DNA from: Actinomycetota bacterium
GTDB taxonomy: Bacteria; Actinomycetota; Thermoleophilia; Solirubrobacterales; Solirubrobacteraceae
Reading direction: 5' to 3'
Assembly: GCA_018268595.1 (NCBI GenBank)
Contig: JAFDWH010000014.1
Location: 62,001-126,000 of the forward strand
DNA: 64,000 bases
Of the stretch, positions 7,848 through 19,096 are shown piece after piece (the stretch's first letter is position 1; every line of letters begins with the position of its first letter). The notes beneath the pieces are model-generated. The model was not told the DNA's origin and made no database searches. It worked only from the letters and a program-made list of their open reading frames with translations. Position numbers and translations under genes: made by a program.

Positions 7848-8630
7848 TCACTCGGCGAGGCGCCACAGCGCGCTCGTGAAGCGGCGCTCGGCGACGACCT
7901 TCCACTCCAAGGCCAGCCGCCACAGCTCCGCACGGGCGCGCGGCCCCGGCAGCGCGCAGGCGGCCGCGACCTCCGCGGTCGCGAGCGTGCCAAAGCGGCG
8001 CAGCGCCTGCTCGATGCCGGGCGCCGGCTCGCCGAGCGGCTCGGCCCCGGCCGCCAGCGCGGCGGCCCGCCACTCGTCGTAGGGCACGAAGCCGCGCACC
8101 GCGCGCTCGCCGAAGACGATCGTGGGGAGCGCCTCGCGCCCGCAGATCGCACGCGTCGCGTCGAGCTGCTCCCCGAAGCGCTCGACGGTCGCGCTCGAGC
8201 CGAGGTCGCGCCGCAGCCGCACCGCGTCGAGCCCCGGCACCGCGTGCGCCTCGGCGACGAGCGCCTCGAGCCCGTCGAGCGTGCGGCGACCGCACATCAG
8301 GCCCTCGCGCAGGCGCCGCAGGTAGGCGGCCTGGAGGGCGGCCCCCTGCTCGCCGGCGGCGATCGTCGCGAGGCACGCGGGGTGCGAGCCGGACGGCGGC
8401 GCCTCCAGCCACAGGCGCGGGTCGAACGGCATGCCGCTGCGGTCGCAGGCGTCGAGCCATTCGGCCACCTGCGCCTGCGGATCGTCGAAGCGCGCCGCGC
8501 GCCCGCCCATCACCGGACGAATCGCGATCCGATCGCCGAACTCGACCTGCAGCCGGCGTAGATTGGGCTCGAGCGCCCACGACCAAGGACACGAGGGGTC
8601 CGTGTAGTAGGACGCATCGATGGCGGGCAC
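7848..8630 (-). CDS. DsbA-family thioredoxin-fold protein with CPWS motif
   Basis: The 260-aa protein begins AIDASYYTDPSCPWSWALEP, so the thioredoxin-like active site is C14-P-W-S17 with one cysteine rather than CxxC. The helical insert and the cis-proline region (ALPTIVFGERAVRGFVPYDEW) fit the DsbA/FrnE/YjbH clan. With only one active-site cysteine, classical disulfide oxidase activity is unlikely. A reductase, isomerase or protease-adaptor role (as for YjbH/SpxH) is possible, but the sequence does not decide. No signal peptide is seen, so it is probably cytosolic. A TATGTT -10-like element (8637-8642, minus strand) lies 6 bases before the GTG start. Confidence 0.7.
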   Translation of the reverse strand: MPAIDASYYTDPSCPWSWALEPNLRRLQVEFGDRIAIRPVMGGRAARFDDPQAQVAEWLDACDRSGMPFDPRLWLEAPPSGSHPACLATIAAGEQGAALQAAYLRRLREGLMCGRRTLDGLEALVAEAHAVPGLDAVRLRRDLGSSATVERFGEQLDATRAICGREALPTIVFGERAVRGFVPYDEWRAAALAAGAEPLGEPAPGIEQALRRFGTLATAEVAAACALPGPRARAELWRLALEWKVVAERRFTSALWRLAE

Positions 8631-8665
8631 GCGCGGAACATAGTCGGTAGAACGGGACGCATCAC

Positions 8666-10162
8666 ATGAGCACGCTGCTCGGAACCTGCCTGAACGGCCG
8701 CTATCGGCTGGAGGCCCGCATCGGCACGGGGGGGATGTCGTCGGTCTACCGCGCGATCGACGAGACGCTCGAGCGCCCCGTCGCGATCAAGCTGATGAAC
8801 GGCGAGATCGCGAGCGACTCCGATCAGCTCGAGCGCTTCAGACGCGAGGCGCGCGCGGTCGCGCAGCTGTCGCATCCGCACCTCGTCGGCGTGATCGACT
8901 ACGGCGAGGACCAGGGACGCCCGTACATCGTGCTCGAGTACGTCGAGGGCGAGACGCTGAAGGAGCGGATCCGCCGCAAGGGCGAGCTGGAGATCTCGGA
9001 GGCGGTCGCCTACGCGATCGAGATCGCGCGCGCGCTCGGCTGCGCGCACGCGCACCACATCGTGCACCGCGACGTGAAGCCGCAGAACGTGCTGATCGAC
9101 GAGGAGGGCAGCGCGAAGGTCACCGACTTCGGCATCGCCCGCTCGCTCGACGACGACGGCCTGACGGCCGACGGCCGCGTGCTGGGGACGACGGACTACG
9201 TCTCTCCGGAGCAGGCGCTCGGCCACGCCGTCACCGGCCAGTCGGACCTCTACTCGCTGGGGATCGTGCTGTACGAGATGCTGACGGGCGGCGTCCCCTT
9301 CAAGGGCGAGAACCAGGTCGCCGTCGCGATGAAGCACGTGCGCGAGGAGCTGCCGGACGTGCAGACGCTGCGGCCGGAGGTGTCGGCCTCGCTGGCGGCG
9401 GTGATCGACCGCGCGACGGCGAAGGACCTGCACGAGCGCTACCGCAGCGACGAGGAGCTGATCGCCGACCTCGAGAACGTGCTTGCGCTGGAGGCGGCGC
9501 GCTCCGGCAGCGCGACCGGCGAGGCGACGACGGTGCTGCGCTCGCTGCCGCTCAGCACGCGCCGGCGCGTGCCGCTGAGGGTGCGCTCGAGCCCGGCGTG
9601 GCTGGCGGTCGCCGCGCTGCTGACGGTCGCCGCGCTGGTCGCGGGCGTCGTGCTGCTGGGCGACCGCACGCACCGCGGCACCGGGACCGCCAGCACGGCC
9701 GGCGGCGGCGCGCTGACGCCGGTCGGGCTGCACTCCGACGCGGCGAAGGACTACGACCCGCTCGGCGACGGCACCGAGCACACCGACCAGACGGCGTTCG
9801 CGATCGACGGCAACCCGTCGACCACGTGGACGACCGAGTCGTACACGACCGGCGACCTGCAGAAGGACGGCGTCGGGCTCGTGCTGGACGCGCCGCCCGG
9901 CGCGGTCTTCCGCGAGCTGCGCGTGCGCACGCCGACGCCGGGCTTCGCGGCGAGCGTGTTCGTCGCGCGCCGCGACGCGCTGCCGGCGACGATGCCGGAC
10001 CCGGGCTGGATGCAGGTCGCGAGCGTGCCGTCGGTCGGCGCCAAGCAGACGATCGGCCTCGACACCGCCGGCCGCAGAAGCCGCTACGTGCTGCTGTGGA
10101 TCACGAGACTCCCGCCCGGCGGCGACAAGGCCGAGATCAGCGAGCTGTCGCTGTACCGCTGA
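8666..10162 (+). CDS. receptor-type Ser/Thr protein kinase with discoidin-like extracellular domain
   Basis: The 498-aa protein has a complete PknB-type kinase domain (about 13-275): glycine loop IGTGGM (19-24), K42 in VAIK, HRDVKPQN with D136, and DFG with D154. A single helix (about 311-331) and a ~165-residue outer domain follow. The outer domain has features of a discoidin (F5/8 type C) carbohydrate-binding fold: FAIDGNPSTTWTTESY near its start and RYVLLWITRLP..KAEISELSLYR at the end. It should sense an extracellular ligand and signal inward. It is not part of the wall-growth kinase operon but stands alone, followed by a hairpin terminator. The kinase call is firm; the discoidin call is by eye. 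Confidence 0.85.
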   Translation: MSTLLGTCLNGRYRLEARIGTGGMSSVYRAIDETLERPVAIKLMNGEIASDSDQLERFRREARAVAQLSHPHLVGVIDYGEDQGRPYIVLEYVEGETLKERIRRKGELEISEAVAYAIEIARALGCAHAHHIVHRDVKPQNVLIDEEGSAKVTDFGIARSLDDDGLTADGRVLGTTDYVSPEQALGHAVTGQSDLYSLGIVLYEMLTGGVPFKGENQVAVAMKHVREELPDVQTLRPEVSASLAAVIDRATAKDLHERYRSDEELIADLENVLALEAARSGSATGEATTVLRSLPLSTRRRVPLRVRSSPAWLAVAALLTVAALVAGVVLLGDRTHRGTGTASTAGGGALTPVGLHSDAAKDYDPLGDGTEHTDQTAFAIDGNPSTTWTTESYTTGDLQKDGVGLVLDAPPGAVFRELRVRTPTPGFAASVFVARRDALPATMPDPGWMQVASVPSVGAKQTIGLDTAGRRSRYVLLWITRLPPGGDKAEISELSLYR

Positions 10163-10165
10163 GCG

Positions 10166-10190
10166 GGCCGGGGCCGCGACCGCCCCGGCC
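10166..10190 (+). terminator. hairpin terminator after the discoidin kinase gene
   Basis: A perfect 9-bp stem (10166-10174 with 10182-10190, GGCCGGGGC/GCCCCGGCC) and a 7-base loop start 4 bases after the kinase stop. The following TTCT is a weak U tract. The minus-strand gene ending at 10208 is convergent, so the hairpin may serve both sides. Confidence 0.55.
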
Positions 10191-10207
10191 TTCTGCCAGT
10201 CAGTCGA

Positions 10208-10732
10208 TCAGGTGCACGCGATCGTGTTGACCGGCGAGTAGGTGCCGCTGCCGGCTAGCACGGTGCCGCCGTTGCTGAGCGACGACCTTAGGATCGAGAT
10301 CGAGCCTCTGCCGCTGGCGACTAGCGTGCCGATCGGACCGCTGCTCGAGAATATGCCGTCGATCGTGAAGCTGGCGGCGACGTTGCCTAGGAGGCCCGTG
10401 CTGGTGGACGGGCATCTTAGGGCCGTTTCGGCCGTCAGTCTCCACGGCAGGCCGCTCGCCCTGACCGTGTGGCTCGGCGAGCAGTTCGTTATCGAGGCGC
10501 TCGAGATGCTGCCGCCGGCGCCGGGCAGCACTATCGGGCCGGCCGAGACCGAGCCGCCGAGCGTGACGTCGCATCTGAATAGCGAGATGAGCGGGCCGCT
10601 GAAGCCGAGTCCTCTTATCGTCGCCGTTATTCCGCCGCCCGGACTTGCCGTGACGGTCGCCGCACCGGCCGCCGTCGTGGCGGCAGCGACGAGCGCCGCC
10701 GCGAGCAACAGCGACGTGAGCGTCTTGCGCAT
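10208..10732 (-). CDS. secreted protein of unknown function with atypical codons
   Basis: The 174-aa product starts MRKTLTSLLLAAALVAAATTAAGAAT, a Sec signal peptide with likely cleavage near residue 24. The mature part is Ser/Gly/Thr-rich and predicted beta-strand, with three cysteines (FRCD, TNCS, LRCP) plus a C-terminal CT. An AGGGGGA Shine-Dalgarno lies 4 bases before the ATG. No family is recognised; small beta-rich surface or matrix proteins of actinobacteria look similar. Codon use differs sharply from all neighbours: four ATA and at least five CTA codons and an AGG occur, triplets otherwise almost absent here. This hints at recent acquisition or selection on expression. Confidence 0.7.
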   Translation of the reverse strand: MRKTLTSLLLAAALVAAATTAAGAATVTASPGGGITATIRGLGFSGPLISLFRCDVTLGGSVSAGPIVLPGAGGSISSASITNCSPSHTVRASGLPWRLTAETALRCPSTSTGLLGNVAASFTIDGIFSSSGPIGTLVASGRGSISILRSSLSNGGTVLAGSGTYSPVNTIACT

Positions 10733-10857
10733 CGTTTCCCCCTGGTCTGCGTTGCTGTGTAGGAACGCAGGCGTCGACGCCAAGCGACCGCATAGTAGAT
10801 GAACGAGGACGTTCAGGTCAATCCAGGCGGTCGGCGCGCGCCGTTTCGGCGCACCGC

Positions 10858-11876
10858 TCAGAACTGGTAGGCGCGCTCGCGCGCGTGCCGCGCGAGCGCC
10901 AGCTCGACCAGCTGCGTCAGCAGCTCCTCGTACGGCAGCCCCGACGCCGCCCACAGCTTCCCGTAGACGCTCGTCTCGGTGAAGCCTGGCATCGTGTTCA
11001 GCTCGTTGACGAGCACCTCGCCGCGCGCCGCGTCGACGAAGAAGTCGGCGCGCGCGAGGCCCGAGCAGCCGAGCGCCACGAACGCCTCGACCGCCAGCGC
11101 CCGCACCCGCTGCGCCAGCTCGGCGGGGATCCGCGCCGGCACGACCAGCTCCATCCCGCCGGGCGTGTACTTCGCCTCGTAGTCGTACCAGCCGCCGTCC
11201 GCGCCGGCGGCCCCGCGCAGGACGATCTCGCCGGGGGTGGAGGCGCTCGGCGCGTCGTCGCCCAGCACCGCGCACTCGACCTCCAGGCCGCTCGCGCCCG
11301 CCTCCGCGATCACGAGCGGGTCGTGCGCGAACGCGGTCTCGAGCGCGTCCGCCAGCTCGTCCGCCGCGACCACGCGCACGATCCCGACCGACGAGCCGAG
11401 CCGCGCCGGCTTCACGAACAGCGGCAGGCCGAGCGCCGTCAGCTCGCCCAGCACCGCCTCCCGCGCGGCCGTCCAGCGCGCATGGCGCACGGCGCGATAC
11501 GCCACCTGCGGCAGCCCCGCGCGCGCGAGCAGCTCCTTCGCGACGACCTTGTCCATGCACGCAGCCGACGCCAGCACGCCCGAGCCGACGTATGGCACGT
11601 CGAGGCACTCGAGCAGCCCCTGCACGGTGCCGTCCTCGCCGAACGGGCCGTGCAGCGCCGGGAAGACGACATCGGCGCCCAGCAGTCCGCCGCCCGGCGT
11701 CAGCTCGACCGGCACGCCCGCGCACGACCACGCGCCCGCGCGCGAGATCTCGACCGCGACGACGTCGTGGCCGGCGCGCTCGAGGCCGGCGCGCACGGAC
11801 GCGGCCGACGCGAGCGACACGTCGTGCTCGGAGGAGCGGCCGCCGCCGAGGACGGCGACGCGGCGCGGCGCCGGCG

Positions 11877-11880
<4 letters not shown>
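10858..11880 (-). CDS. ddl: D-alanine--D-alanine ligase (copy in kinase operon)
   Basis: The 340-aa ATP-grasp protein has the Ddl N-terminus (VAVLGGGRSSEHDVSLASA), the HGPFGEDGT loop, LFVKPARLGSSVGI, and the metal-binding segment ARADFFVD..VLVNELNTMPGFTETS. It joins two D-alanines for the peptidoglycan stem peptide. It is last in the minus-strand wall-growth operon and overlaps pknB by 4 bases. A second Ddl lies at 42818-43771. A mid-domain stretch (ALHGPFGEDGTVQGLLECLDVPYVGSG) is shared with the other copy in diverged form. Confidence 0.9.
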
Positions 11881-13819
<1,939 letters not shown>

Positions 13820-13820
<1 letters not shown>

Positions 13821-15268
13821 CAGCTCAGGAGGGACTGGAGGACCGCGCGGGCGATCGGGGCGGCAACGGTACCGCCGAAGCCGCCCTGGGAGCGCTCGAC
13901 CGTGACGGCGATCGCGACGCGTGGCGCGTCGGCGGGGGCGAAGGCGACGAACGACGGCTGCGTGAGGTTCGCGCCGAGCGTGCCGATCTCGGCCGTGCCG
14001 GTCTTGCCGGCGACCTGGATGCCCGGCAGCTGCACCGCCGTGCCGGTGCCGGACTCGACGACGGTGCGCATCATCTGGTTGACCTGCGCGGCGGTCGTCG
14101 GCGAGATCGGCGTGCCGGCGACCGTCGGCTCCACGCGCTTCACGGTGCGCCCGTCGGGGTCGACGATGCGGTCGGTCAGGTGCGGCGTCATCAGCCGCCC
14201 GCCGTTCGCGACGGCCGCGACGACCATCGCCATCTGCATCGGCGTGACCGCCAGCTTGTCCTGCCCGATCGCCATGCGCCCGACGTCGACGCGGTCGCTC
14301 GTGACGGGCAGCAGCTTGCCGTTCAGCCGCTCGCCGCTGGCGAGCATCTCGTCGGCCGGGTAGTCGAGCGGCGGACGCCGGTAGAAGCCGAATCTGCGCA
14401 TGTAGTCGGCCATCGTGCGCTTGCCGAGCGCCTCGCCGATCTGGCCGAAGACGGTGTTGACGGAGTTCGTCATCGCGGTCGTCAGCGAGATGTCGCCGTA
14501 GCTCTGGCCGAGGTCGTTGCGCATCGGCACGCCCGAGATCGTCTTCGGCGAGTCGCCGTTGATGACGGAGTCGGGCGTGTACCTGCCGCTGTCGATCGCG
14601 GCGGCCGCCGTCAGCACCTTGAAGGTCGAGCCGGGCGCGTACGACGACTGCGTCGCGCGGTCGAGCAGCGGCGCGCCCGAGCCGGCGCTGTTGAGCGCTC
14701 TGAAGACGCCCGACCGCCCGAGTCCGTTGGGGTCGTAGCCGGGCGAGCTGGCCATCGCGAGGACCGCGCCGGTGCGCGGGTCGAGCGCGACGACGGCGCC
14801 GGGGCTGCCGGTCGCGGCGAGCTGGTCGGTCGCGACCCGCTGCGCCTGCGGGTCGAGCGTCGTGACGACCGTGTCGCCCTGCTGGCGCTTGCCCTGCAGC
14901 TGGTCGGCGAGCGAGCTCAAGCTGTCGCCTGCCTGGCCCGACAGCTCGTCGTTGCGATAGCGCTCGATCCCCGCGAGCTGGTTGAGCGCGACGATCGCGT
15001 AGCCGACCGGGTGCCCGAACAGCGACCCGGCCGGGTACGAGCGCCGGTAGGTGCCGCCCTGCCCGCGCACGCTGCGCGCCAGCACGCTGCCGTCGGCGGC
15101 CTTGATCGCGCCGCGCTTGACGTGCAGCTGCGCGAGCAGCGGACGCTTGTTGAGCGCGTTGTCGCGCAGCGCCTTCGCGTCGAACACCGACCAGCGCGAC
15201 GTCCCCACGACGAGGATCGCGAACAGCAGCACGATCGTCGCGAACAGGCGCATGATCGGCTGGCTCAT
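13820..15268 (-). CDS. pbpA: class B penicillin-binding protein (PbpA/FtsI-like transpeptidase)
   Basis: The 482-aa protein has an N-terminal membrane anchor (about 7-24), a short pedestal domain, and a transpeptidase domain with all three catalytic motifs: S214-TFK, S269-VN and K422-TGT. It cross-links peptidoglycan outside the membrane. The adjacent SEDS gene rodA would supply the glycosyltransferase partner, a standard pairing. The length equals PbpA of the actinobacterial pknB cluster, and no PASTA domain is attached. It overlaps rodA by 4 bases. Confidence 0.93.
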
Positions 15269-16575
15269 CGCGGCGCCTCCGCCTCGCGCCGCGCGCGGTC
15301 GCTGACCAGCAGCAGCAGCGCCAGCAGCACGAAGTTCGCGAGCAGCGACGAGCCGCCGTAGGAGATGAACGGCAGCGTGACGCCGGTCAGCGGGATCACG
15401 TTCGTGACGCCGCCGACGATCACGAACACCTGCAACGCGAAGACCGCCGACAGCCCGACCGCCAGCAGCGTCGAGAACGAGTCGCGCGCGAGCAGCGCGA
15501 CCTTGAAGCCGCGCTGCACGAACAGCAGGTAGGTGATCAGCACCGCGACCGCGGCCACGAGCCCCAGCTCGTTGACGATCACCGCGTAGATCAGGTCGGT
15601 CTGCGGCGCCGGCAGCAGCGGCCCGCCGCCCGGCAGCGTCAGGAACGCCTCGCCGAAGCCGCGCCCCAGCAGCCCCCCGTCCGCCTGCGCGAACAGCGAG
15701 TTGGCGATCTGGTAGCCGATCGTCGGGTAGCGGTGCGCGTTGAGCGGGTCGAGCCACACGTCGACGCGGTCGGTCACGTGCGGGACGTGCGTGCCGAGGT
15801 ACCAGGCGCCGCCGGCGAACAGCAGCAGCCCGACGACGACGAACGAGACGCGGTTCGTGGCGACGTACAGGACCGCCAGGAACGCGCCGAAGAACATCAG
15901 CGAGCTGCCGAGGTCGCGGATCACGATCAGCAGCAGCATCGCGACGCCCCAGATCACGAGCAGCGGGCCGAAGTGCTTCAGCGGCGGCAGCGTGATCCCG
16001 GCGACGCGCCGTGCCCCGGCGACCAGCAGCTGCCGCGTGTCGCGCAGGTACGAGGCGAGGAAGATGACGATCCCGATCTTCGCGAACTCGGTCGGCTGGA
16101 ACACGAACACGCCGGGGATGCGCACGCCGAGGTAGGCGCCGTTGACCTGCGCGCCGATCCCCGGCAGGCGCGGCATGCACAGCAACGCGAGCGATCCGGC
16201 GGCGATCAGGTAGCGGTACTGCTCCAGCTTGCGGTAGTCGCGCACGAACACGATCGTCGCCACGAACAGGCCCAGCCCGGCGACGAACCACTGCGCCTGC
16301 TGGCGCGCGAGCGTCTCGTCGATGCGGTAGATCACGACGAGCCCGAAGCTCGCCAGCACGGCGACGAGTGGGAACAGGTACGGGTCGGCGTACGGCAGCG
16401 CGATCCGCAGGAACACGTGCGCGGCGATGCAGAGGCCGAGGAAGATCGCCCCGTACGTCAGCGACAGGCTCGAGAGCTGCTGGGAGCCCTGCTGGATGAA
16501 GACCGCGGCGAACCCGGCGGTCACGAGCAGCGAGGCCGGGATCAGGCCGAGCAGCTCGCGGTTGCGGGCGCTCAT
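15265..16575 (-). CDS. rodA: SEDS peptidoglycan polymerase (RodA/FtsW family)
   Basis: The 436-aa protein has about eleven hydrophobic helices. It contains SEDS signatures: FQPTEFAKIGIVIFLASYL, the TDLIYAVIVNELG loop (which carries the catalytic aspartate in this family) and PFISYGGSSLLANF near the C-terminus. SEDS proteins polymerise glycan strands from lipid II. RodA is preferred because the gene sits beside pbpA in the pknB cluster. ATGA overlaps connect it to pstP upstream and pbpA downstream. Confidence 0.92.
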   Translation of the reverse strand: MSARNRELLGLIPASLLVTAGFAAVFIQQGSQQLSSLSLTYGAIFLGLCIAAHVFLRIALPYADPYLFPLVAVLASFGLVVIYRIDETLARQQAQWFVAGLGLFVATIVFVRDYRKLEQYRYLIAAGSLALLCMPRLPGIGAQVNGAYLGVRIPGVFVFQPTEFAKIGIVIFLASYLRDTRQLLVAGARRVAGITLPPLKHFGPLLVIWGVAMLLLIVIRDLGSSLMFFGAFLAVLYVATNRVSFVVVGLLLFAGGAWYLGTHVPHVTDRVDVWLDPLNAHRYPTIGYQIANSLFAQADGGLLGRGFGEAFLTLPGGGPLLPAPQTDLIYAVIVNELGLVAAVAVLITYLLFVQRGFKVALLARDSFSTLLAVGLSAVFALQVFVIVGGVTNVIPLTGVTLPFISYGGSSLLANFVLLALLLLVSDRARREAEAPR

Positions 16576-17768
16576 CTGGCGAGCCGGCCCAGCTCGAGCG
16601 CGCTGATCAGGTCGCGCACGTCGTTGCGCGAGCGCAGGCGGTGGTCGAGCAGCGTGCCGCGGCGCCCGCTCGACACGTCGCTCGCCGGCACGCCGGAGAC
16701 GTAGTACTGCTCGTACAGGTGGATGCCGGCCGGCAGCTCCCACGGCACGCCGCGATAGACCGTCACCATGCCGGCGTCGTTCGTGCCGACGAAGAAGACC
16801 GCGCGCGAGGCGAGCCAGCCGGCGACGCCGAGGCCGCCGACGACGATCACGACGGCCGCGGTGGCGGCGAGGAGCTTGACCTTGCGGGGCAGCGGCGCGT
16901 TGGCCCGCTCCCTGGTGCCGCGTGGCGGGACCGTTCGCGGGGTCCGGGCGCTGCTGCGGGCGGGTCCTGTCGTGGCGCGAGGCGATTTCGCGAGCAGGGT
17001 CGCGGAATCGTCCTCCGCCGCGCCACCCGCCCGATCGGCGTTGCTTGCGCCGATCTCCTCCAGGCGGAACAGGACGACCGTGATGTTGTCGCGCCCTCCG
17101 GCCTCGTTCGCGGCCTGCACGAGCGCGCGGCCGGCGTCGGCCAGCGACGCCGCGCCCGCGAGCAGCCCCTGCACGTCGTCCTCGCCGATCATGCCGGTGA
17201 GGCCGTCACTGCACAGCAGCAGCACGTCGCCGGCACGCACGGGGTGCGTGTGGAGGTCGATGTCGATGTCGGGTTCGGGGCCGAGCGCGCGCGTGATGAT
17301 CGAGCGCTGCGGATGCTCGGCCGCCTCCTGCTCGGTCAGCTCGCCGCGGCGCACCAGCTCCTCCACGAGCGTGTGGTCGCGCGTCAGGCGCGACAGCTCG
17401 CCGTCGCGCAGCAGGTAGGCGCGGCTGTCGCCGACGTGCGCGAGCGCCAGCTCGTCGCCTTCGAGGTAGGCGGCGGTGAGCGTCGTGCCCATGCCGTTGA
17501 GCGCGCGGTCCTCCTGCGAGACGTCGTGGATGCGCCGGTTCGCCTCGCGCACGCGCGCTTCGAGCCGCTGCTCGGACGTGCCGTCGTCCGGCAGGCCGGC
17601 GGAGAACGTCTCGGCCGCGAGCCGCGAGGCGACCTCGCCGGCCTGCGCGCCGCCCATCCCGTCGGCGACGACGAACAGCGGCGCGCGCACGAAGAAGCTG
17701 TCCTCGTTCGCGCGGCGCTGCCGGCCGGTGTCGGACTTCTCGAAGTGCTCGGCGACGCGCAGGCTCAT
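16572..17768 (-). CDS. pstP: PP2C-type protein phosphatase PstP
   Basis: The 398-aa protein has a PP2C domain (about 1-237) with the metal-site motifs RRANEDSFFV, VVADGMGGAQAGEVAS, ALAHVGDSRAYL, CSDGLTGM and RDNITVV. A disordered linker, one transmembrane helix (about 298-318) and an 80-residue extracellular tail follow, as in mycobacterial PstP. It dephosphorylates the kinases of this operon and their substrates. ATG at 17768 is chosen over an ATG-less extension upstream because it matches the family N-terminus and follows fhaB by 1 base. Confidence 0.92.
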   Translation of the reverse strand: MSLRVAEHFEKSDTGRQRRANEDSFFVRAPLFVVADGMGGAQAGEVASRLAAETFSAGLPDDGTSEQRLEARVREANRRIHDVSQEDRALNGMGTTLTAAYLEGDELALAHVGDSRAYLLRDGELSRLTRDHTLVEELVRRGELTEQEAAEHPQRSIITRALGPEPDIDIDLHTHPVRAGDVLLLCSDGLTGMIGEDDVQGLLAGAASLADAGRALVQAANEAGGRDNITVVLFRLEEIGASNADRAGGAAEDDSATLLAKSPRATTGPARSSARTPRTVPPRGTRERANAPLPRKVKLLAATAAVVIVVGGLGVAGWLASRAVFFVGTNDAGMVTVYRGVPWELPAGIHLYEQYYVSGVPASDVSSGRRGTLLDHRLRSRNDVRDLISALELGRLAR

Positions 17769-17769
17769 G

Positions 17770-18285
17770 TCAGTCCGCAAGGTACGTCAGCTCGCAGTCG
17801 CCAATGCGGATGCGGTCACCGTGGTGCAGCGGCTGCGGGCCGTCGAGCGGCTCCTCGTTGAGGTAGGTGCCGTTCGTCGAGCCGAGGTCCTCCAGCACCA
17901 GCACCGAGCCCTGCCGCTCGATGCGGGCGTGGCGCGTGGACGCGAACGGGTCCTCGAGACGGATCTCGACGTCGCCGCGGCCGAGCGTCGCGCCGTGCTC
18001 GAGCGAGTAGGCGATCCCGTCCGGATGACCGGCCGCCCGCTCGACGACGAGCCGCGGCTCGCCCTCGAGGTCGGGGCTCAGCACGATCGCCTCGTCGGCG
18101 CGGTGCAGGCCGGTCGCGTCCGGGTCCGGCGGCGGCCCGGGCACGACCCCGCCGGCCGGCCCGCCGCCGAGGCGCGTGCCGCGCAGGTCCTTCCACGCGC
18201 TGCGCACGACCCACAGCAGGAACAGGTACAGCACCGCCAAGAAGGCGAGCTTCAGCGCCACGGAGGCCGGCTCGAGCGTCGTCAT
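17770..18285 (-). CDS. fhaB: FHA-domain protein FhaB (FipA-type position)
   Basis: The 171-aa protein has an N-terminal membrane helix (about 12-30), a linker, and a C-terminal FHA domain (about 95-165) with conserved motifs TLGRGD, STRHARI and DLGSTNGTYLN. FHA domains bind phosphothreonine. In actinobacteria FhaB recruits wall enzymes in response to PknA/PknB phosphorylation. Position between fhaA and pstP is as expected. The GR..S..H..NG residues needed for phosphopeptide binding are present. Confidence 0.88.
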   Translation of the reverse strand: MTTLEPASVALKLAFLAVLYLFLLWVVRSAWKDLRGTRLGGGPAGGVVPGPPPDPDATGLHRADEAIVLSPDLEGEPRLVVERAAGHPDGIAYSLEHGATLGRGDVEIRLEDPFASTRHARIERQGSVLVLEDLGSTNGTYLNEEPLDGPQPLHHGDRIRIGDCELTYLAD

Positions 18286-18289
18286 CAGT

Positions 18290-19063
18290 TCACTCCACCT
18301 CGAACGTCAGCACGGTCGTGCCGAGCTCGATGCGGTCGCCGGGCTTCAGCGCATGCGCCTGCTCGATCCGGGCGCCGTTGACCGCGACGCCGTTCGTCGA
18401 GCCGAGATCGGCGACGATCCAGGCGCCGCCGCGCGGGCGGATCTCGGCATGCGTGCGCGAGACGTTCGCGTCCTCCAGCACGATGTCGCACGAGCGGCTG
18501 CGGCCGATCGTCGCGCCCGCAGCCCCGACGACGAGCCGCCTGCCGTCCGTCACGAGCAGCGCGCGCGCGTTGCGCGCCCGCGCGCGCTGCTCGAGCGGCT
18601 CCTGCAGCCGCTCGGCCGCGCTGTAGATCATCGTGTGGCCGACGTCGCCCTGGACCGCCTCCGCGCGCCCGGCCGCGCCGGCCGCCTCCTCGCCCGGCTC
18701 GACCAGCCGCGCCTGGATGCCGAACTCGCCGAGCCGCAGCCGGTCGTCGGTGCGGAACTCGATCGACGGCCTGCTCATCAGCGCGAAGCGCTCGCGCCGC
18801 GCATGCTCCAGCAGGTAGCCGGCCAGCTCGTCGCGCAGCTCGCGCTCGAAGCCGACGAAGCGCTCGTGGTCGTCCGGCGAGAGGTAGACGACGTACTCGT
18901 TCGGGACGTACACGCGCGAGACCGAGTGCGTCTGATGCTCCTCCATCTCGCGCGCGAGCTTGCGCGCGATCTCGACCGGCCGCACCTCCGAGCGGAAGGC
19001 ACGACTGAACGTCCCCTCGACGAGGCCCGCGATCTTGCTCTCGAGGCTGCGGAGGACGGTCAT
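18290..19063 (-). CDS. fhaA: FhaA (DUF3662 plus FHA domain)
   Basis: The 257-aa protein has an N-terminal DUF3662 domain (about 1-115: VLRSLESKIAGLVEGTFSRAFRSEVRPVEIARKLAREME..). A C-terminal FHA domain (about 178-255) carries TIGRSRSCDIVL, VSRTHAEI and LGSTNGVAVNG. In mycobacteria FhaA binds the phosphorylated pseudokinase of MviN to restrain lipid II flipping; that role is inferred here. The linker is shorter than in mycobacterial FhaA. It lies 4 bases upstream of fhaB. Confidence 0.9.
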   Translation of the reverse strand: MTVLRSLESKIAGLVEGTFSRAFRSEVRPVEIARKLAREMEEHQTHSVSRVYVPNEYVVYLSPDDHERFVGFERELRDELAGYLLEHARRERFALMSRPSIEFRTDDRLRLGEFGIQARLVEPGEEAAGAAGRAEAVQGDVGHTMIYSAAERLQEPLEQRARARNARALLVTDGRRLVVGAAGATIGRSRSCDIVLEDANVSRTHAEIRPRGGAWIVADLGSTNGVAVNGARIEQAHALKPGDRIELGTTVLTFEVE

Positions 19064-19096
19064 GGGCTGGACGGGGAGGCCGGCTCCCGGCCCATG

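Noticed and set aside
7848-8630. Classical DsbA disulfide oxidase
   Set aside because: The active site is CPWS with only one cysteine and no signal peptide is seen.
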